From Methanobacteriota archaeon (GTDB lineage: Archaea > Halobacteriota > Methanomicrobia > Methanomicrobiales > Methanoculleaceae): a stretch of 64,000 nucleotides of DNA. The position numbers and the translations under genes are program-made. The DNA is taken from contig JAENYE010000001.1 of NCBI GenBank assembly GCA_016841955.1, positions 62,001 through 126,000 on the forward strand. Reading direction: 5' to 3'. Under the pieces are notes generated by a model. That model did not search any database, was not told the origin of the DNA, and saw only the letters and a program-made list of their open reading frames with translations. Below are positions 45,490-54,152 of this stretch, piece by piece (position 1 is the first letter of the stretch; the number at the start of each line of letters is the position of its first letter).

Positions 45490-46080
45490 ATGAAGAGAAT
45501 GTTTGGTATCCTTGCCCTCATGGTGATCGCAAGCATCATGATCGCAGGGTGCGTGCAGCCTACGGGTAACGAGACGGCGACCCCGGGTACAACACCGGGA
45601 GTTACCGAGACGCCGATGGCAACGGAGACCCCGATGGTAACAGAGACCATGATGGCGAATGAAACCGCAACAGAGACCATGATGGCGAACGAAACCGCAA
45701 CAGAGACCATGATGGCGAATGAAACCGCAACAGAGACCATGATGGCGAACGAAACCGTAACAGAGACCATGATGGCGAACGAAACCGTAACAGAGACCCC
45801 GCCGGGAACGCCGACAGCACTCATCGCTGACGAGATCGTCTCCATCACCGACAGCGGGTATGTGCCGGACACGCTCACCGTCCCCGTGGGCACCACGGTG
45901 GGATGGACCAACGACGCCTCGACGACCCAGACTGTATCGGCGACCGGGGCAGCCGGATTCTTCGACTCCGGGATGCTTCAGCCGGGGGACTCGTACAGTT
46001 ACACCTTCAACGGCGCGGGCAACTATACCTACCAGTCGTTGACGACCGGGCTTGAAGGTGAAGTCATCGTCGCCGCCTAA
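45490..46080 (+). CDS. Lipoprotein with pentapeptide-pair repeats and a copper-less cupredoxin-like domain
   Basis: 196 residues. A lipobox ends in IAGC (Cys21), so the protein should be lipid-anchored outside the membrane. Residues about 45-105 are a Thr/Glu-rich linker with five copies of the decamer TETMMANETA or its variant with V. Residues about 115-196 resemble a plastocyanin-like cupredoxin (IVSITDSGYVPDTLTVPVG, TTVGWTND, FFDSGMLQPGDSYSYTF, GNYTYQSLTTGLEGEV), but all four usual copper ligands (His, Cys, His, Met) are replaced. The linker is rich in NxT sequons. Function unknown. Confidence 0.82.
   Translation: MKRMFGILALMVIASIMIAGCVQPTGNETATPGTTPGVTETPMATETPMVTETMMANETATETMMANETATETMMANETATETMMANETVTETMMANETVTETPPGTPTALIADEIVSITDSGYVPDTLTVPVGTTVGWTNDASTTQTVSATGAAGFFDSGMLQPGDSYSYTFNGAGNYTYQSLTTGLEGEVIVAA
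45640..45789 (+). repeat. Five tandem 30-base repeats inside the lipoprotein gene
   Basis: Unit starts ACAGAGACCATGATGGCGAA and ends GAAACCG(C/T)A, repeated five times with only C/T changes at two positions. Near-identity suggests recent expansion by slippage. Confidence 0.95.
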
Positions 46081-46126
46081 TCCTCCTTTTTCCCGCCGGC
46101 GGCCGTAAGGGAGCCCGTTAAATCCC

Positions 46127-47458
46127 TTACGCCCGCCGGTATGCCCCGGCAGCCCGCACCAGTGTTTCGGCGAACCCCGCCGGGAAGTAGGCGTGGGTGT
46201 ACTGCCCGACCGCGTTCTGCGCGGCAAGTCCGTCCCGGCCACCGTCGATCCCCCGGCCCCGGAGGAGTTCCAGGACAAACCGTGCATCAGGAGCGCAGTC
46301 GAGGCGTGAATAGTGGAACTCGTGGCCCCGGAAGACGGAGCCCGGCGCAAGGACCGATGCAGCGCCGACAACCCGGGCCTCCACGTAGCCAAGGCCCTGG
46401 ATGCGGCCCGCCATCTCCGTCGTCGCGGGGAGGACGCCCGCCATCGGATAGTCGCCATCATCGGTCACAAGCCTTTCCGTGAGGTAGGCGAGCCCGCCGC
46501 ACTCGCCGTAGACCGGCATGCCGTCGTCGACCACCCGGCGCACGTCCTCCCGGCACCGGGAGGCTCCGAGCGCCTCCGCGTGGAGCTCCGGGTAGCCTCC
46601 CCCGAGGTAGAGGGCGTCCACGTCCGGGAGCCGGTCCGTCATCGGCGAGAAGAAGACCGGTTCCGCCCCGGCCCGCGCGAGCCGGTCGAGGTTGTCGGCA
46701 TAGTAGAAGCAGAACGCCGCATCGCGGGCGACGCCGACACGGACCCCCGCCTCCGGCCGGTCGGGGGCCTCCGCCGGCGCCGGGAGGGGCGGGGCTGAGC
46801 GTGCGAGGTCCACGATACCGGCTAGGTCGCACGTCTCCTCCACCACCGCACCGAACCCTGCCATCGCCCCGGTCTCGGCCGCCATCGCAAGCCCGAGGTG
46901 GCGGCTCCCGACTGCAAGGTCTTTCCGACGGGGAACCCCCCCGTAGACCGGGAGGCTCTCCGTGGCCTCGATCATGGCCAGGTGGCGGGGACTCCCGATC
47001 CTGTTGAAGATGGTCCCGGCGACCCGGACGCCCGGGTCGAACCCCGCGTAGCCCCGGACCATGGCGTGGACGCTCCGTGACGCACCCCCTGCGTCCACCA
47101 CGAGAAGGACCGGGGCGTCGAGGATCTTTGCGACGTGCGCCGTACTCGCGGTATCGGTCCCTTCGAGCCCGTCGAAGAGCCCCATCACGCCCTCGACGAC
47201 GGCGATGTCGGCCCCGGCGCAGGCCCGGACGAACGTCTCCTGCACACCTGCTTCTCCCATCATGAACGGGTCGAGGTTGCGCGAGGTCCGGCCGCAGATG
47301 GCCGAGTGGTGTGTGGGATCGATGAAGTCCGGGCCTACCTTGAACGGCTGGACGGCGAGCCCCCGGGCGGCAAGCGCCGCCATCAGGCCGCTTGCAAGCG
47401 TGGTCTTGCCGCAGCCGCTGTGGGTTCCGGCGACGATTACTCGTGGGATCTGGCGCAT
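46127..47458 (-). CDS. cbiA: Cobyrinate/Ni-sirohydrochlorin a,c-diamide synthase (CbiA/CfbB)
   Basis: 443 residues. N-terminal P-loop ATPase domain (GTHSGCGKTTLASGL, residues 11-25; VGPDFIDPTHH) and C-terminal class I glutamine amidotransferase domain with the nucleophile Cys in YGECGGLAYL and FRGHEFHYS. It amidates the a and c side chains of cobyrinate or of Ni-sirohydrochlorin; methanogens use one homologue for F430 (CfbB) and possibly both pathways. Adjacent to the cobalt transporter genes, divergently transcribed. Confidence 0.9.
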   Translation of the reverse strand: MRQIPRVIVAGTHSGCGKTTLASGLMAALAARGLAVQPFKVGPDFIDPTHHSAICGRTSRNLDPFMMGEAGVQETFVRACAGADIAVVEGVMGLFDGLEGTDTASTAHVAKILDAPVLLVVDAGGASRSVHAMVRGYAGFDPGVRVAGTIFNRIGSPRHLAMIEATESLPVYGGVPRRKDLAVGSRHLGLAMAAETGAMAGFGAVVEETCDLAGIVDLARSAPPLPAPAEAPDRPEAGVRVGVARDAAFCFYYADNLDRLARAGAEPVFFSPMTDRLPDVDALYLGGGYPELHAEALGASRCREDVRRVVDDGMPVYGECGGLAYLTERLVTDDGDYPMAGVLPATTEMAGRIQGLGYVEARVVGAASVLAPGSVFRGHEFHYSRLDCAPDARFVLELLRGRGIDGGRDGLAAQNAVGQYTHAYFPAGFAETLVRAAGAYRRA

Positions 47459-47556
47459 AACGTTCCTGTAGTGTTGAATACCGAAGAAGATAAATATGAC
47501 CGGGGATAACTACGATACATCAAATTAATTTACATTAAATCAACTTAAATTGACTG

Positions 47557-47573
47557 GCCGCCGACACGGCGGC
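47557..47573 (+). promoter_or_regulatory. Leader hairpin upstream of cbiM with an AT-rich upstream region
   Basis: A perfect 6-base stem (GCCGCC/GGCGGC, 5-base loop) ends 17 bases before the cbiM ATG. Upstream, 47515-47550 is strongly AT-rich with repeated TTAAAT/TTAATT words and likely contains the promoter. The sequence does not resemble a cobalamin riboswitch. A metal-responsive operator is possible. Confidence 0.4.
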
Positions 47574-47590
47574 AATTCACGGGTGATATC

Positions 47591-48283
47591 ATGCACATCA
47601 TGGAAGGATTCTTACCAAGCCCCTGGTGGGAGATCTGGTTCCTCATCTCCCTACCCTTCATCGTTATCGGACTGTACCAGCTCAACAGACTCGTACAGGA
47701 GAAACGGGAGGCCCTGCCGCTCCTTGCTGTCGCAGGCGCCTTCGTCTTCGTCCTCTCCTCGCTCAAACTCCCATCGTTCAACGGGAGCTGTTCCCACCCC
47801 ACGGGGACCGGGCTTGGGGCCATCCTCTTCGGCCCCTTCATCGCCGCCGTCCTCGGCCTGATCGTCCTCGTCTTCCAGGCGGTCTTCCTCGCGCACGGCG
47901 GGATCACCACCCTCGGGGCGAACGTCTTCTCGATGGGGATCGCGGGACCCGCCGTCGCCTACCTCATCTACAGGGCCGGGACCCGGGCGGGCGCGAACAC
48001 CTATGCCACGGTCTTTGTCGCCGCAGCCCTTGCCGACCTCGTCACCTACGTCGTCACCTCGGTCCAGCTCGCCCTCGCCTTCCCGGGTACCGCCGGGTTC
48101 CTCGGGGCGTTCTCGGCCTTCGCCGCGATCTTCGCCGTCACCCAGGTTCCCCTCGCCATCATCGAGGGTGCGGTTATCGCGCTGGTCTTCAAGTACATCG
48201 TCCAGCTCAAACCCGAGATCCTCACCCGCTTGAACCTCCTCTCCGAGAGCACCGTCGATAAACTCCGGGAGGCCGCGGCATGA
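47591..48283 (+). CDS. cbiM: Cobalt ECF transporter S component CbiM
   Basis: 230 residues starting MHIMEGFLPSPWW; the N-terminal Met-His motif coordinates Co2+ in CbiM/NikM. About seven hydrophobic helices follow, with SFNGSCSHPTGTGLGAILFG and FLAHGGITTLGANVFSMG as conserved loops. It captures cobalt for corrinoid synthesis. First gene of cbiMNQO, overlapping cbiN by four bases. Confidence 0.96.
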   Translation: MHIMEGFLPSPWWEIWFLISLPFIVIGLYQLNRLVQEKREALPLLAVAGAFVFVLSSLKLPSFNGSCSHPTGTGLGAILFGPFIAAVLGLIVLVFQAVFLAHGGITTLGANVFSMGIAGPAVAYLIYRAGTRAGANTYATVFVAAALADLVTYVVTSVQLALAFPGTAGFLGAFSAFAAIFAVTQVPLAIIEGAVIALVFKYIVQLKPEILTRLNLLSESTVDKLREAAA

Positions 48284-48579
48284 AGTACGGCATGGAGATC
48301 GCGGTCGCCGCGCTCATCATCGTCTTTGCCGCCGTCTTCCTATACCAGAACGCCGCCATTCAGGCCAGCCTCAGCGACGGGGAGGAGGCCTGGGGCGGGG
48401 CCGACGGCGAGGCCGCAGGTATCATCGAGGCCTCCGGCTACGAGCCCTGGATCGAGCCCTTCTGGGAGCCCCCGAGCGGCGAGATCGAGTCGCTCCTCTT
48501 TGCCCTTCAGGCCGCCATCGGCGCGATAGTCATCGGTTACATCTTCGGCTACTGGCAGGGCAGCAGAAAAACCGCCTGA
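48280..48579 (+). CDS. cbiN: Cobalt transporter accessory protein CbiN
   Basis: 99 residues: two transmembrane helices flanking an extracytoplasmic loop (EEAWGGADGEAAGIIE...YEPWIEPFWEPPSGEIESLLF), the typical CbiN layout. It activates CbiM. Overlaps cbiM (ATGA). Confidence 0.93.
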   Translation: MKYGMEIAVAALIIVFAAVFLYQNAAIQASLSDGEEAWGGADGEAAGIIEASGYEPWIEPFWEPPSGEIESLLFALQAAIGAIVIGYIFGYWQGSRKTA

Positions 48580-48612
48580 TTTTTTTGGTAATCCGGCAAA
48601 CCTGGTGAGAGA

Positions 48613-49389
48613 ATGTACGAGGTGCTCGAAGACTTTGCCCAGACAAACAGGCTCCGGGAGACAAGCCCGGGCCTCAAACTCTTCCTCGGGCTCTCGAGCA
48701 TCCTTCTCTGCGTCTCGTCGCCCGGTCCCGTCGCCCCCCTGCTGGTCGCGGCCACGATGAGCGCCGCCATCCTCGCCCTCGCGAAGATCCCGGCGCGGTT
48801 CTACGCCCGGCTCCTCCTCGTCCCGGTCTCGTTTGCGGTGATGAGCATCGCTGTTGTCCTCTTCATCACCGGGAGCGGGGCGGTCCTCTTCGAGGTCCCC
48901 GGCCTCCCCCTCGCAATCACGGCCGGCGGTGCGAACCTCGCCCTCCTTCTCCTCGCCAGGGTCTTCGGGGGCATGTGCTCGCTCTACTTCATCGCGCTCA
49001 CGACGCCGATGACCGAGGTCTTCGATATCCTCCGGAGGCTCCGGGTGCCCGCCGTCCTCATCGATCTCGCCATGCTCACCTACCGGTTCATCTTCATCCT
49101 CATCGAGGAGGCCGGCCAGATCTACCGCTCGCAGGTGATGCGCCTCGGCTACGGCCGGTTCCGGGAGTCGGTCAGGTCATTCGGGATGCTTGCGGGAGCG
49201 CTCTTCATCCGGACCTGGGAGAGCGGCGAGGCTCTGGTCCTTGCGATGGACGCACGCTGCTACGACGGCAGACTCGGCATCCCCGGCGAAGCCCGGCCGG
49301 TCTCCGCCCTCGCGCTCGCAACGACCCTGCTCTACCTCGGGGCCGTTTTCGGCGTCTCGCTTTCCACCGGAGGTCTGGTGATCATATGA
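48613..49389 (+). CDS. cbiQ: Energy-coupling transmembrane protein CbiQ
   Basis: 258 residues; integral membrane T component with about five helices and two cytoplasmic Ala-Arg-Gly-like coupling motifs that contact the ATPase (QVMRLGYGRFRESVRSFG, and DARCYDG near the C-terminus). It transmits ATP hydrolysis to CbiM. Overlaps cbiO (ATGA). Confidence 0.93.
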   Translation: MYEVLEDFAQTNRLRETSPGLKLFLGLSSILLCVSSPGPVAPLLVAATMSAAILALAKIPARFYARLLLVPVSFAVMSIAVVLFITGSGAVLFEVPGLPLAITAGGANLALLLLARVFGGMCSLYFIALTTPMTEVFDILRRLRVPAVLIDLAMLTYRFIFILIEEAGQIYRSQVMRLGYGRFRESVRSFGMLAGALFIRTWESGEALVLAMDARCYDGRLGIPGEARPVSALALATTLLYLGAVFGVSLSTGGLVII

Positions 49390-50591
49390 CAACACCGCTG
49401 CTTGAAACCGACAACGTCACCTACACCTACCCGAACGGTCCCGCCGCCCTCACCGGGGTGAGCGTCCTGATCGACGCCGGGTCAAAGACCGCCCTCGTCG
49501 GCCCGAACGGTGCCGGTAAGTCGACGCTTCTTCTGATGCTCAACGGCATGCTCCGGCCCGCCTCGGGCGAGGTCCGTTTTGACGGCCGGCCGCTCGCCTA
49601 CGACAACAGGAGTCTCCGCGACCTCCGCCGCCGGGTCGGGTTCGTCTTCCAGAACCCCGACGTCCAGATCATCGCCCCGACCGTCGAGCAGGACGTGGCC
49701 TTCGGGCCGGTGAACCTCGGCCTCCCCCTCGACGCCGTCAGGCGGGTGGTCCGGGACGCGCTCGGCTACGTCGGGCTCCGGGGCTACGAGAAACGGCCGC
49801 CCCACCACCTCTCCGGCGGCGAGAAGAAACGGGTCGCCATCGCCGGCATCCTCGCGATGGAACCGGCGGTCCTCGTCTTCGACGAACCGACGAACACACT
49901 CGACCCGGCAAGCTCGGAGGAGGTGATGGAACTCCTCGACGAACTCGCCTCCGGCGGCCGGACGGTGCTCATATCCACGCACGACGTCGAACTCGCCTAC
50001 CGCTGGGCCGATTCGGTCATCCTCATGGAACGGGGGAGCGTCCTCGCCCGGGGTCCGCCGGAGGAGGTCTTCTCGAACCACGGCCTCCTCGCGGCCGCCA
50101 GGCTGAAACCGCCCGCCCTCCTCGACCTCTATAACGAGCTCGGTCTCCGGGGCGTCATCGACCGGGGCGTCCCCCCAAAAAGCGTGCTCGAGTTCACCGA
50201 CCGGATCGAGCGGGAGATGCACGGTCACGCCCCGGCCCGGGACGGGGCCGGGAAGATCTACCTCTGCAACGCCGATCGGACCGGCGGCGACGAGCTGCGG
50301 GCGCTCGTGGAGCAGGGAGCGGTCGGACACGTCGGGGCTATGGGCACCCGCGCCAAGGAGTTCGCCAACCGGGAGCGGATCCTCCTCGACTACACCTACG
50401 GCGTCATCGACAAGTGCATCTTAAAAGCCCTCATCGGGGAAAGCTCGCTCATCATCACCACCGGGGGCATGGTCGAGCATGTCCATCGCCGTATCGGCGA
50501 GTACAGCGCCGAGAGCGGGCGGGCGCTCGCGGTGACCCCGGTGCGGGAGCCGGTGAGCCCCGGACCCGGCCGGGAGAGCGTCCCGGAGTGA
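49386..50591 (+). CDS. cbiO: Cobalt transporter ATPase CbiO with an extra C-terminal domain
   Basis: 401 residues, longer than the usual 270-280. The ABC ATPase is complete: Walker A GPNGAGKST (39-47), Q loop (FVFQNPD), signature LSGGE (142-146), Walker B and Glu (FDEPT, 165-169) and switch His (STHD). After about residue 280 there is an additional alpha/beta-looking domain (GKIYLCNADRTGGDELR... GHVGAMGTRAKEFA ... IITTGGMVEHVHRRIGEYS) I cannot assign. Last gene of cbiMNQO. Confidence 0.92.
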   Translation: MTTPLLETDNVTYTYPNGPAALTGVSVLIDAGSKTALVGPNGAGKSTLLLMLNGMLRPASGEVRFDGRPLAYDNRSLRDLRRRVGFVFQNPDVQIIAPTVEQDVAFGPVNLGLPLDAVRRVVRDALGYVGLRGYEKRPPHHLSGGEKKRVAIAGILAMEPAVLVFDEPTNTLDPASSEEVMELLDELASGGRTVLISTHDVELAYRWADSVILMERGSVLARGPPEEVFSNHGLLAAARLKPPALLDLYNELGLRGVIDRGVPPKSVLEFTDRIEREMHGHAPARDGAGKIYLCNADRTGGDELRALVEQGAVGHVGAMGTRAKEFANRERILLDYTYGVIDKCILKALIGESSLIITTGGMVEHVHRRIGEYSAESGRALAVTPVREPVSPGPGRESVPE

Positions 50592-50758
50592 TAGAGGGGT
50601 ATATCCCCCTGATTGGACACGTAGACGCTGCACACTCGTTTTTCCGGCGGCCATCGACCCCCCGGGCGAAGGTTAATCCGATGCCGGTACCCGAAGGGTA
50701 CCCCATGATGCTCGAAGAGGCGCTGCAGCAGATATCGGAGCAGGTGAAACGGAAGCGG

Positions 50759-52204
50759 ATGAGCCTGCCCGACCACAAAACAAAGATTGTCTGTACCATC
50801 GGGCCCTCATCACGCTCCCGGGAGGCGCTCGCCCGGATGATCCTCGCCGGCATGAACGTCGCCCGGCTCAATCTCTCCCACGGATCGTTCGACGAGCACC
50901 GGGAGAGCATCCGGAACATCAGGGCCGCTGCGGAGGATGCGGATCTCCCGGTCACGATCCTGCTCGACCTCCCGGGGCCGAAGATCCGGGTCGGCACCCT
51001 CGCAGAAGAACCGATGATGCTCCGGAAGGGCGAGACCGTCACCCTTGTGTCCGCCCAGGCGTCGGACGACCCCTCCCTGATCCCCGTCGACTTCAAGCAG
51101 TTCCCACAGCTGGTCTCGCCGGGGAGCACCATCTACCTCAGCGACGGGTTCCTCCAGATCCGTGTCGACGAGGTCGGCGAGAGCGATGTCCGGGCGACGG
51201 TGGTCGTCGGCGGCCCCCTCCTCTCGCGCAAGGGGATGAGTCTCATCGGCGGCGGGGGGATCCTCGCGGTCAGCGCCCTGACCGAGCGGGACCTCGAGTG
51301 CATCGAGTTCGGGCTTGCCGAAGGGCTCGACACCTTCAGCATATCCTTCATCGAACGGGCGGAGGATATCCGGAAGGCCCGGGAGTATGCCGCCCGGTCC
51401 GGGAAGTCCATCCGGGTGATCGCAAAGATCGAGCGGCAGGAGGCGCTCGCAAACCTCGACGAGATCCTCCAGGAGGCCGACGGGGTCATGATTGCCCGGG
51501 GCGACCTCGGGGTCCAGACCCCCATCGAGGAGGTCCCTGCGGTGCAGAAGCGGATCATCCAGAAGGCCAACGTCCTCGGCCGGCCGGCGATCACCGCCAC
51601 CCAGATGCTGATGTCGATGACCGACAACATCCGGCCCACCCGGGCGGAGGTGACCGACGTCGCGAACGCCATCCTCGACGGGACGGATGCCGTCATGCTC
51701 TCCGAGGAGACGTCCATCGGGAAGTACCCGGTCGAGACGGTCGCGATGATGGCGAAGATCGCCCGCTCGACCGAGGAGAAACGCACAAGCGTCGGGGCAG
51801 GGTGCGGCCCGCTCGACTACTTCCGGCGAGGGAAGGGGCGGGAGAAGATCACCGTCAACGACGTCGTCTCTTTGAACGTCATCGAGGCGCTGGATGCGCT
51901 CGGCATCCGGTTCGTGCTGACGCCCACCCGCTCCGGGAGCACCCCCCGGAACATCTCCCGGTTCAAGCCCGAGGCCTGGATCCTCGCGTTCACCCGGAAC
52001 CCGAGCACCCTCAAGTTCCTGGCGTTCTCCTACGGGGTCTGCCCGTTCCTGATCCGGAGCGAGAAGGAGTACTGGCACGGGGCGATCCTCGACTCGATCC
52101 GGGACTCGGGGCTTATCGAGCCCGGGGAGCGTGTGGTGCTGACCGAGGGGGTATCACCCGGGCGCGAAGGGACCGACTCGCTCATCATCCTGACCGTCGA
52201 TTGA
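50759..52204 (+). CDS. pyk: Pyruvate kinase
   Basis: 481 residues from MSLPDHKTKIVCTIGPSSRS. Active-site segments: NVARLNLSHGSFDEH, LLDLPGPKIRVG, IRVIAKIERQEALANLDEIL and the MIARGDLGVQTP / AVMLSEETSIGKYPVE regions. The enzyme makes pyruvate and ATP from phosphoenolpyruvate. The frame is open upstream through MMLEEALQQ (50705) with a hairpin GGTACCC/GGGTACC (50685-50701) just before it, so a longer form cannot be excluded. C-terminal allosteric domain present. Confidence 0.92.
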   Translation: MSLPDHKTKIVCTIGPSSRSREALARMILAGMNVARLNLSHGSFDEHRESIRNIRAAAEDADLPVTILLDLPGPKIRVGTLAEEPMMLRKGETVTLVSAQASDDPSLIPVDFKQFPQLVSPGSTIYLSDGFLQIRVDEVGESDVRATVVVGGPLLSRKGMSLIGGGGILAVSALTERDLECIEFGLAEGLDTFSISFIERAEDIRKAREYAARSGKSIRVIAKIERQEALANLDEILQEADGVMIARGDLGVQTPIEEVPAVQKRIIQKANVLGRPAITATQMLMSMTDNIRPTRAEVTDVANAILDGTDAVMLSEETSIGKYPVETVAMMAKIARSTEEKRTSVGAGCGPLDYFRRGKGREKITVNDVVSLNVIEALDALGIRFVLTPTRSGSTPRNISRFKPEAWILAFTRNPSTLKFLAFSYGVCPFLIRSEKEYWHGAILDSIRDSGLIEPGERVVLTEGVSPGREGTDSLIILTVD

Positions 52205-52220
52205 AGGAGGGCTGCGACGG

Positions 52221-52309
52221 CCTCCGGGATCCTACGGCCCTTCTCCCTTCGGGAGGATGCCCTCCGGGATCCTACGGCCCTTCTCCCTTCGGGAGGATGC
52301 CCTCCGGGA
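52221..52309 (+). repeat. Tandem 40-base direct repeat (2.2 copies)
   Basis: 52221-52260 and 52261-52300 are identical 40-base units beginning CCTCCGGGATCCTACGGCCC and containing the hairpin CTCCC-TTC-GGGAG; a third copy breaks off after nine bases. It lies in the gap between pyk and the cation efflux gene. Confidence 0.95.
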
Positions 52310-52349
52310 CACAAACCCTATCCCGGTGGAGAGCGAACACTCATTAGTC

Positions 52350-53342
52350 ATGGGAATGGTCATTCCGGGAGAGCGGGGCGCTCCCGGCCAGGATGGCGCG
52401 CTGAAAGAGAAGACCGCACGCCTCTCGGTCGCCTCGAACACGCTTCTCGTCGTGACGAAACTGGTTGTCGGAGTTTCCATCGGCTCGGTCGGCATCATAT
52501 CCGAGGCGATCCACTCCGGCATCGACCTGATAGCCGCGGTCATCGCCTACTTCTCGGTCAGGCAGTCGGCCCGGCCCCCCGACGAGTGCCACACCTTCGG
52601 CCATGGGAAGTATGAGAGCATATCGGGGCTCCTTGAGGCGGTCCTGATCCTCGTAGCCGCCGCCCTGATCATCAACGAGGCGATGAAAAACCTTCTCGGC
52701 GGGGAGGGGGCGCTGAACGTCGAGGGGCTCGGGATCGGCGTCGCCGTCATGCTGCTTTCGGCCGGGGTAAACATCTATGTCTCCTCCCGGCTGATGGCGG
52801 TGGCAAAGCAGACCGAGTCGATCGCGCTCGAGAGCGACGCCTGGCACCTCCGGACGGACGTCTACACCTCCGCCGGGGTCGTGGTCGGGCTCGTCCTGAT
52901 CCGGCTGACCGGCCTCGTAGTGCTCGACTCACTTGTCGCACTCGCGGTCGCCGCCATCATTCTCCGGGCGGCGTTCGACCTTATCCGGCGCTCGTTCGAG
53001 GACCTCGTCGACCGGAGTCTCCCGCCGGAGGAGGAGGGGCGCATCCGGGAGATCATCAGCGGGCATTGCACGGACGTCATCAATTTCCACCGGCTCCGGA
53101 CCCGCCGGTCGGGGCCGAACCGGTTCGTGGACCTCCACCTGGTCGTCCCGAGGACCGCGACCCTCGAAGAGGCGTACGGGGTCGTGAAGCGCGTGGAGGA
53201 CGATGTCCGGCGGGAGTTCCCCCGGACGAGCGTCACGATCCGGGTCCAGCCCTGCACCGGCGAGGACTGCTCCGCCTGTGGGGTCTTCACCACCTGCCCG
53301 GAGTGCGATCGGATGATGTTCTGCACAGAAGAGCCGAAGTAA
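52350..53342 (+). CDS. Cation diffusion facilitator (metal efflux)
   Basis: 330 residues from MGMVIPGERGAPGQ. Six-helix CDF core with metal site HxxxD twice: His55-x3-Asp59 (AIHSGID) and His165-x3-Asp169 (SDAWHLRTD). The HTFGHGKYESISG loop and a C-terminal ferredoxin-like domain follow. The last 25 residues have five cysteines (CTGEDCSACG, CPECDR), which may bind metal. The HD-HD pattern leaves Zn/Fe/Mn undecided. Confidence 0.9.
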   Translation: MGMVIPGERGAPGQDGALKEKTARLSVASNTLLVVTKLVVGVSIGSVGIISEAIHSGIDLIAAVIAYFSVRQSARPPDECHTFGHGKYESISGLLEAVLILVAAALIINEAMKNLLGGEGALNVEGLGIGVAVMLLSAGVNIYVSSRLMAVAKQTESIALESDAWHLRTDVYTSAGVVVGLVLIRLTGLVVLDSLVALAVAAIILRAAFDLIRRSFEDLVDRSLPPEEEGRIREIISGHCTDVINFHRLRTRRSGPNRFVDLHLVVPRTATLEEAYGVVKRVEDDVRREFPRTSVTIRVQPCTGEDCSACGVFTTCPECDRMMFCTEEPK

Positions 53343-53368
53343 CGGTAAAAAAAGGGTTCCGGCGATCT

Positions 53369-54079
53369 CTATAGCCAGCCGAGAAGGCCCCGGTTCTGTA
53401 GTTCCCCTCCCGCGAGGGCCGCGAGGCGCTCCTGCTCCTGCTCTATCGTCCGGACCTGCTCCCGGAGCATCGTCCGGGTCTCTTCGTCGCAGGTGCAGTT
53501 CTCGATCAAGCGCCGGAGTTCCGTGGCCCGCTCCCGGTTCTGCTGCGTTTCTTCCTCGATCAGTCGGGCGGCTTCCGCATCACCCCCGAAGAGGAACCGC
53601 ATGAAACCGTGCCGGGCCCGGATCTGCTCCTCGGCCTCGAGCGTCTTCCGGACCGAGTTGTTGACCTCCCGGGCGATGGCGGAAACGTTCTGTCCTATGC
53701 CCCCGGTCCGGTTCTCAACGCCGAGCAGGGCGTGCACGGCGAGCCGGACCCGGTTCAGGTCAGGGGCGAACTCTTCGCCCCGGAGGGTTGTATTATCCGC
53801 GACCCGCTGCTGCACCCTGTCCCCTGAAGTCTCGTTCTCCTCCGTCCTCATCCGTTGCCGGTCAGGGACGAACTCTCCCCCCTGGAGTGTTGTATTATCC
53901 GCGACCCGCTGCTGCACCCGGTCTCCGGAAGTCTCGTTCTCCTCTGTCCTCACCAGCTGCCGGTCCCCGGCGGCCGGATTCTCCTCTCCGTTGCCGGTCT
54001 GCTCTCCCCCGGGAGCGGCGGCCGCGAACCCCGGGAGGACGAGGAAGACGATCATGACTGCTGCAATGATGCGTTTCAT
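53369..54079 (-). CDS. Hypothetical secreted protein with an internal 34-residue repeat
   Basis: 236 residues. Signal peptide (MKRIIAAVMIVFLVLPGFAAAA), then two copies of a 34-residue unit beginning RTEENETSGDRVQQRVADNT, then a helical region with many E/R residues (coiled-coil-like: EAEEQIRARHGF, QQNRERATELRRLIEN). A CTC pair and Asn sequons are present. It resembles small coiled-coil envelope proteins of methanogens but I do not recognise a family. Confidence 0.65.
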   Translation of the reverse strand: MKRIIAAVMIVFLVLPGFAAAAPGGEQTGNGEENPAAGDRQLVRTEENETSGDRVQQRVADNTTLQGGEFVPDRQRMRTEENETSGDRVQQRVADNTTLRGEEFAPDLNRVRLAVHALLGVENRTGGIGQNVSAIAREVNNSVRKTLEAEEQIRARHGFMRFLFGGDAEAARLIEEETQQNRERATELRRLIENCTCDEETRTMLREQVRTIEQEQERLAALAGGELQNRGLLGWL

Positions 54080-54152
54080 CGATCTTCACCTCTGTTAAAG
54101 ATAAATCGGGACGACTCTTTATACATTAATCGAACCGGGCGGTTCAACGCCC

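Noticed and set aside
47459-47590. Cobalamin riboswitch before cbiM
   Set aside because: Interval is too short and lacks the B12-box; riboswitches of this class are not expected in this lineage.
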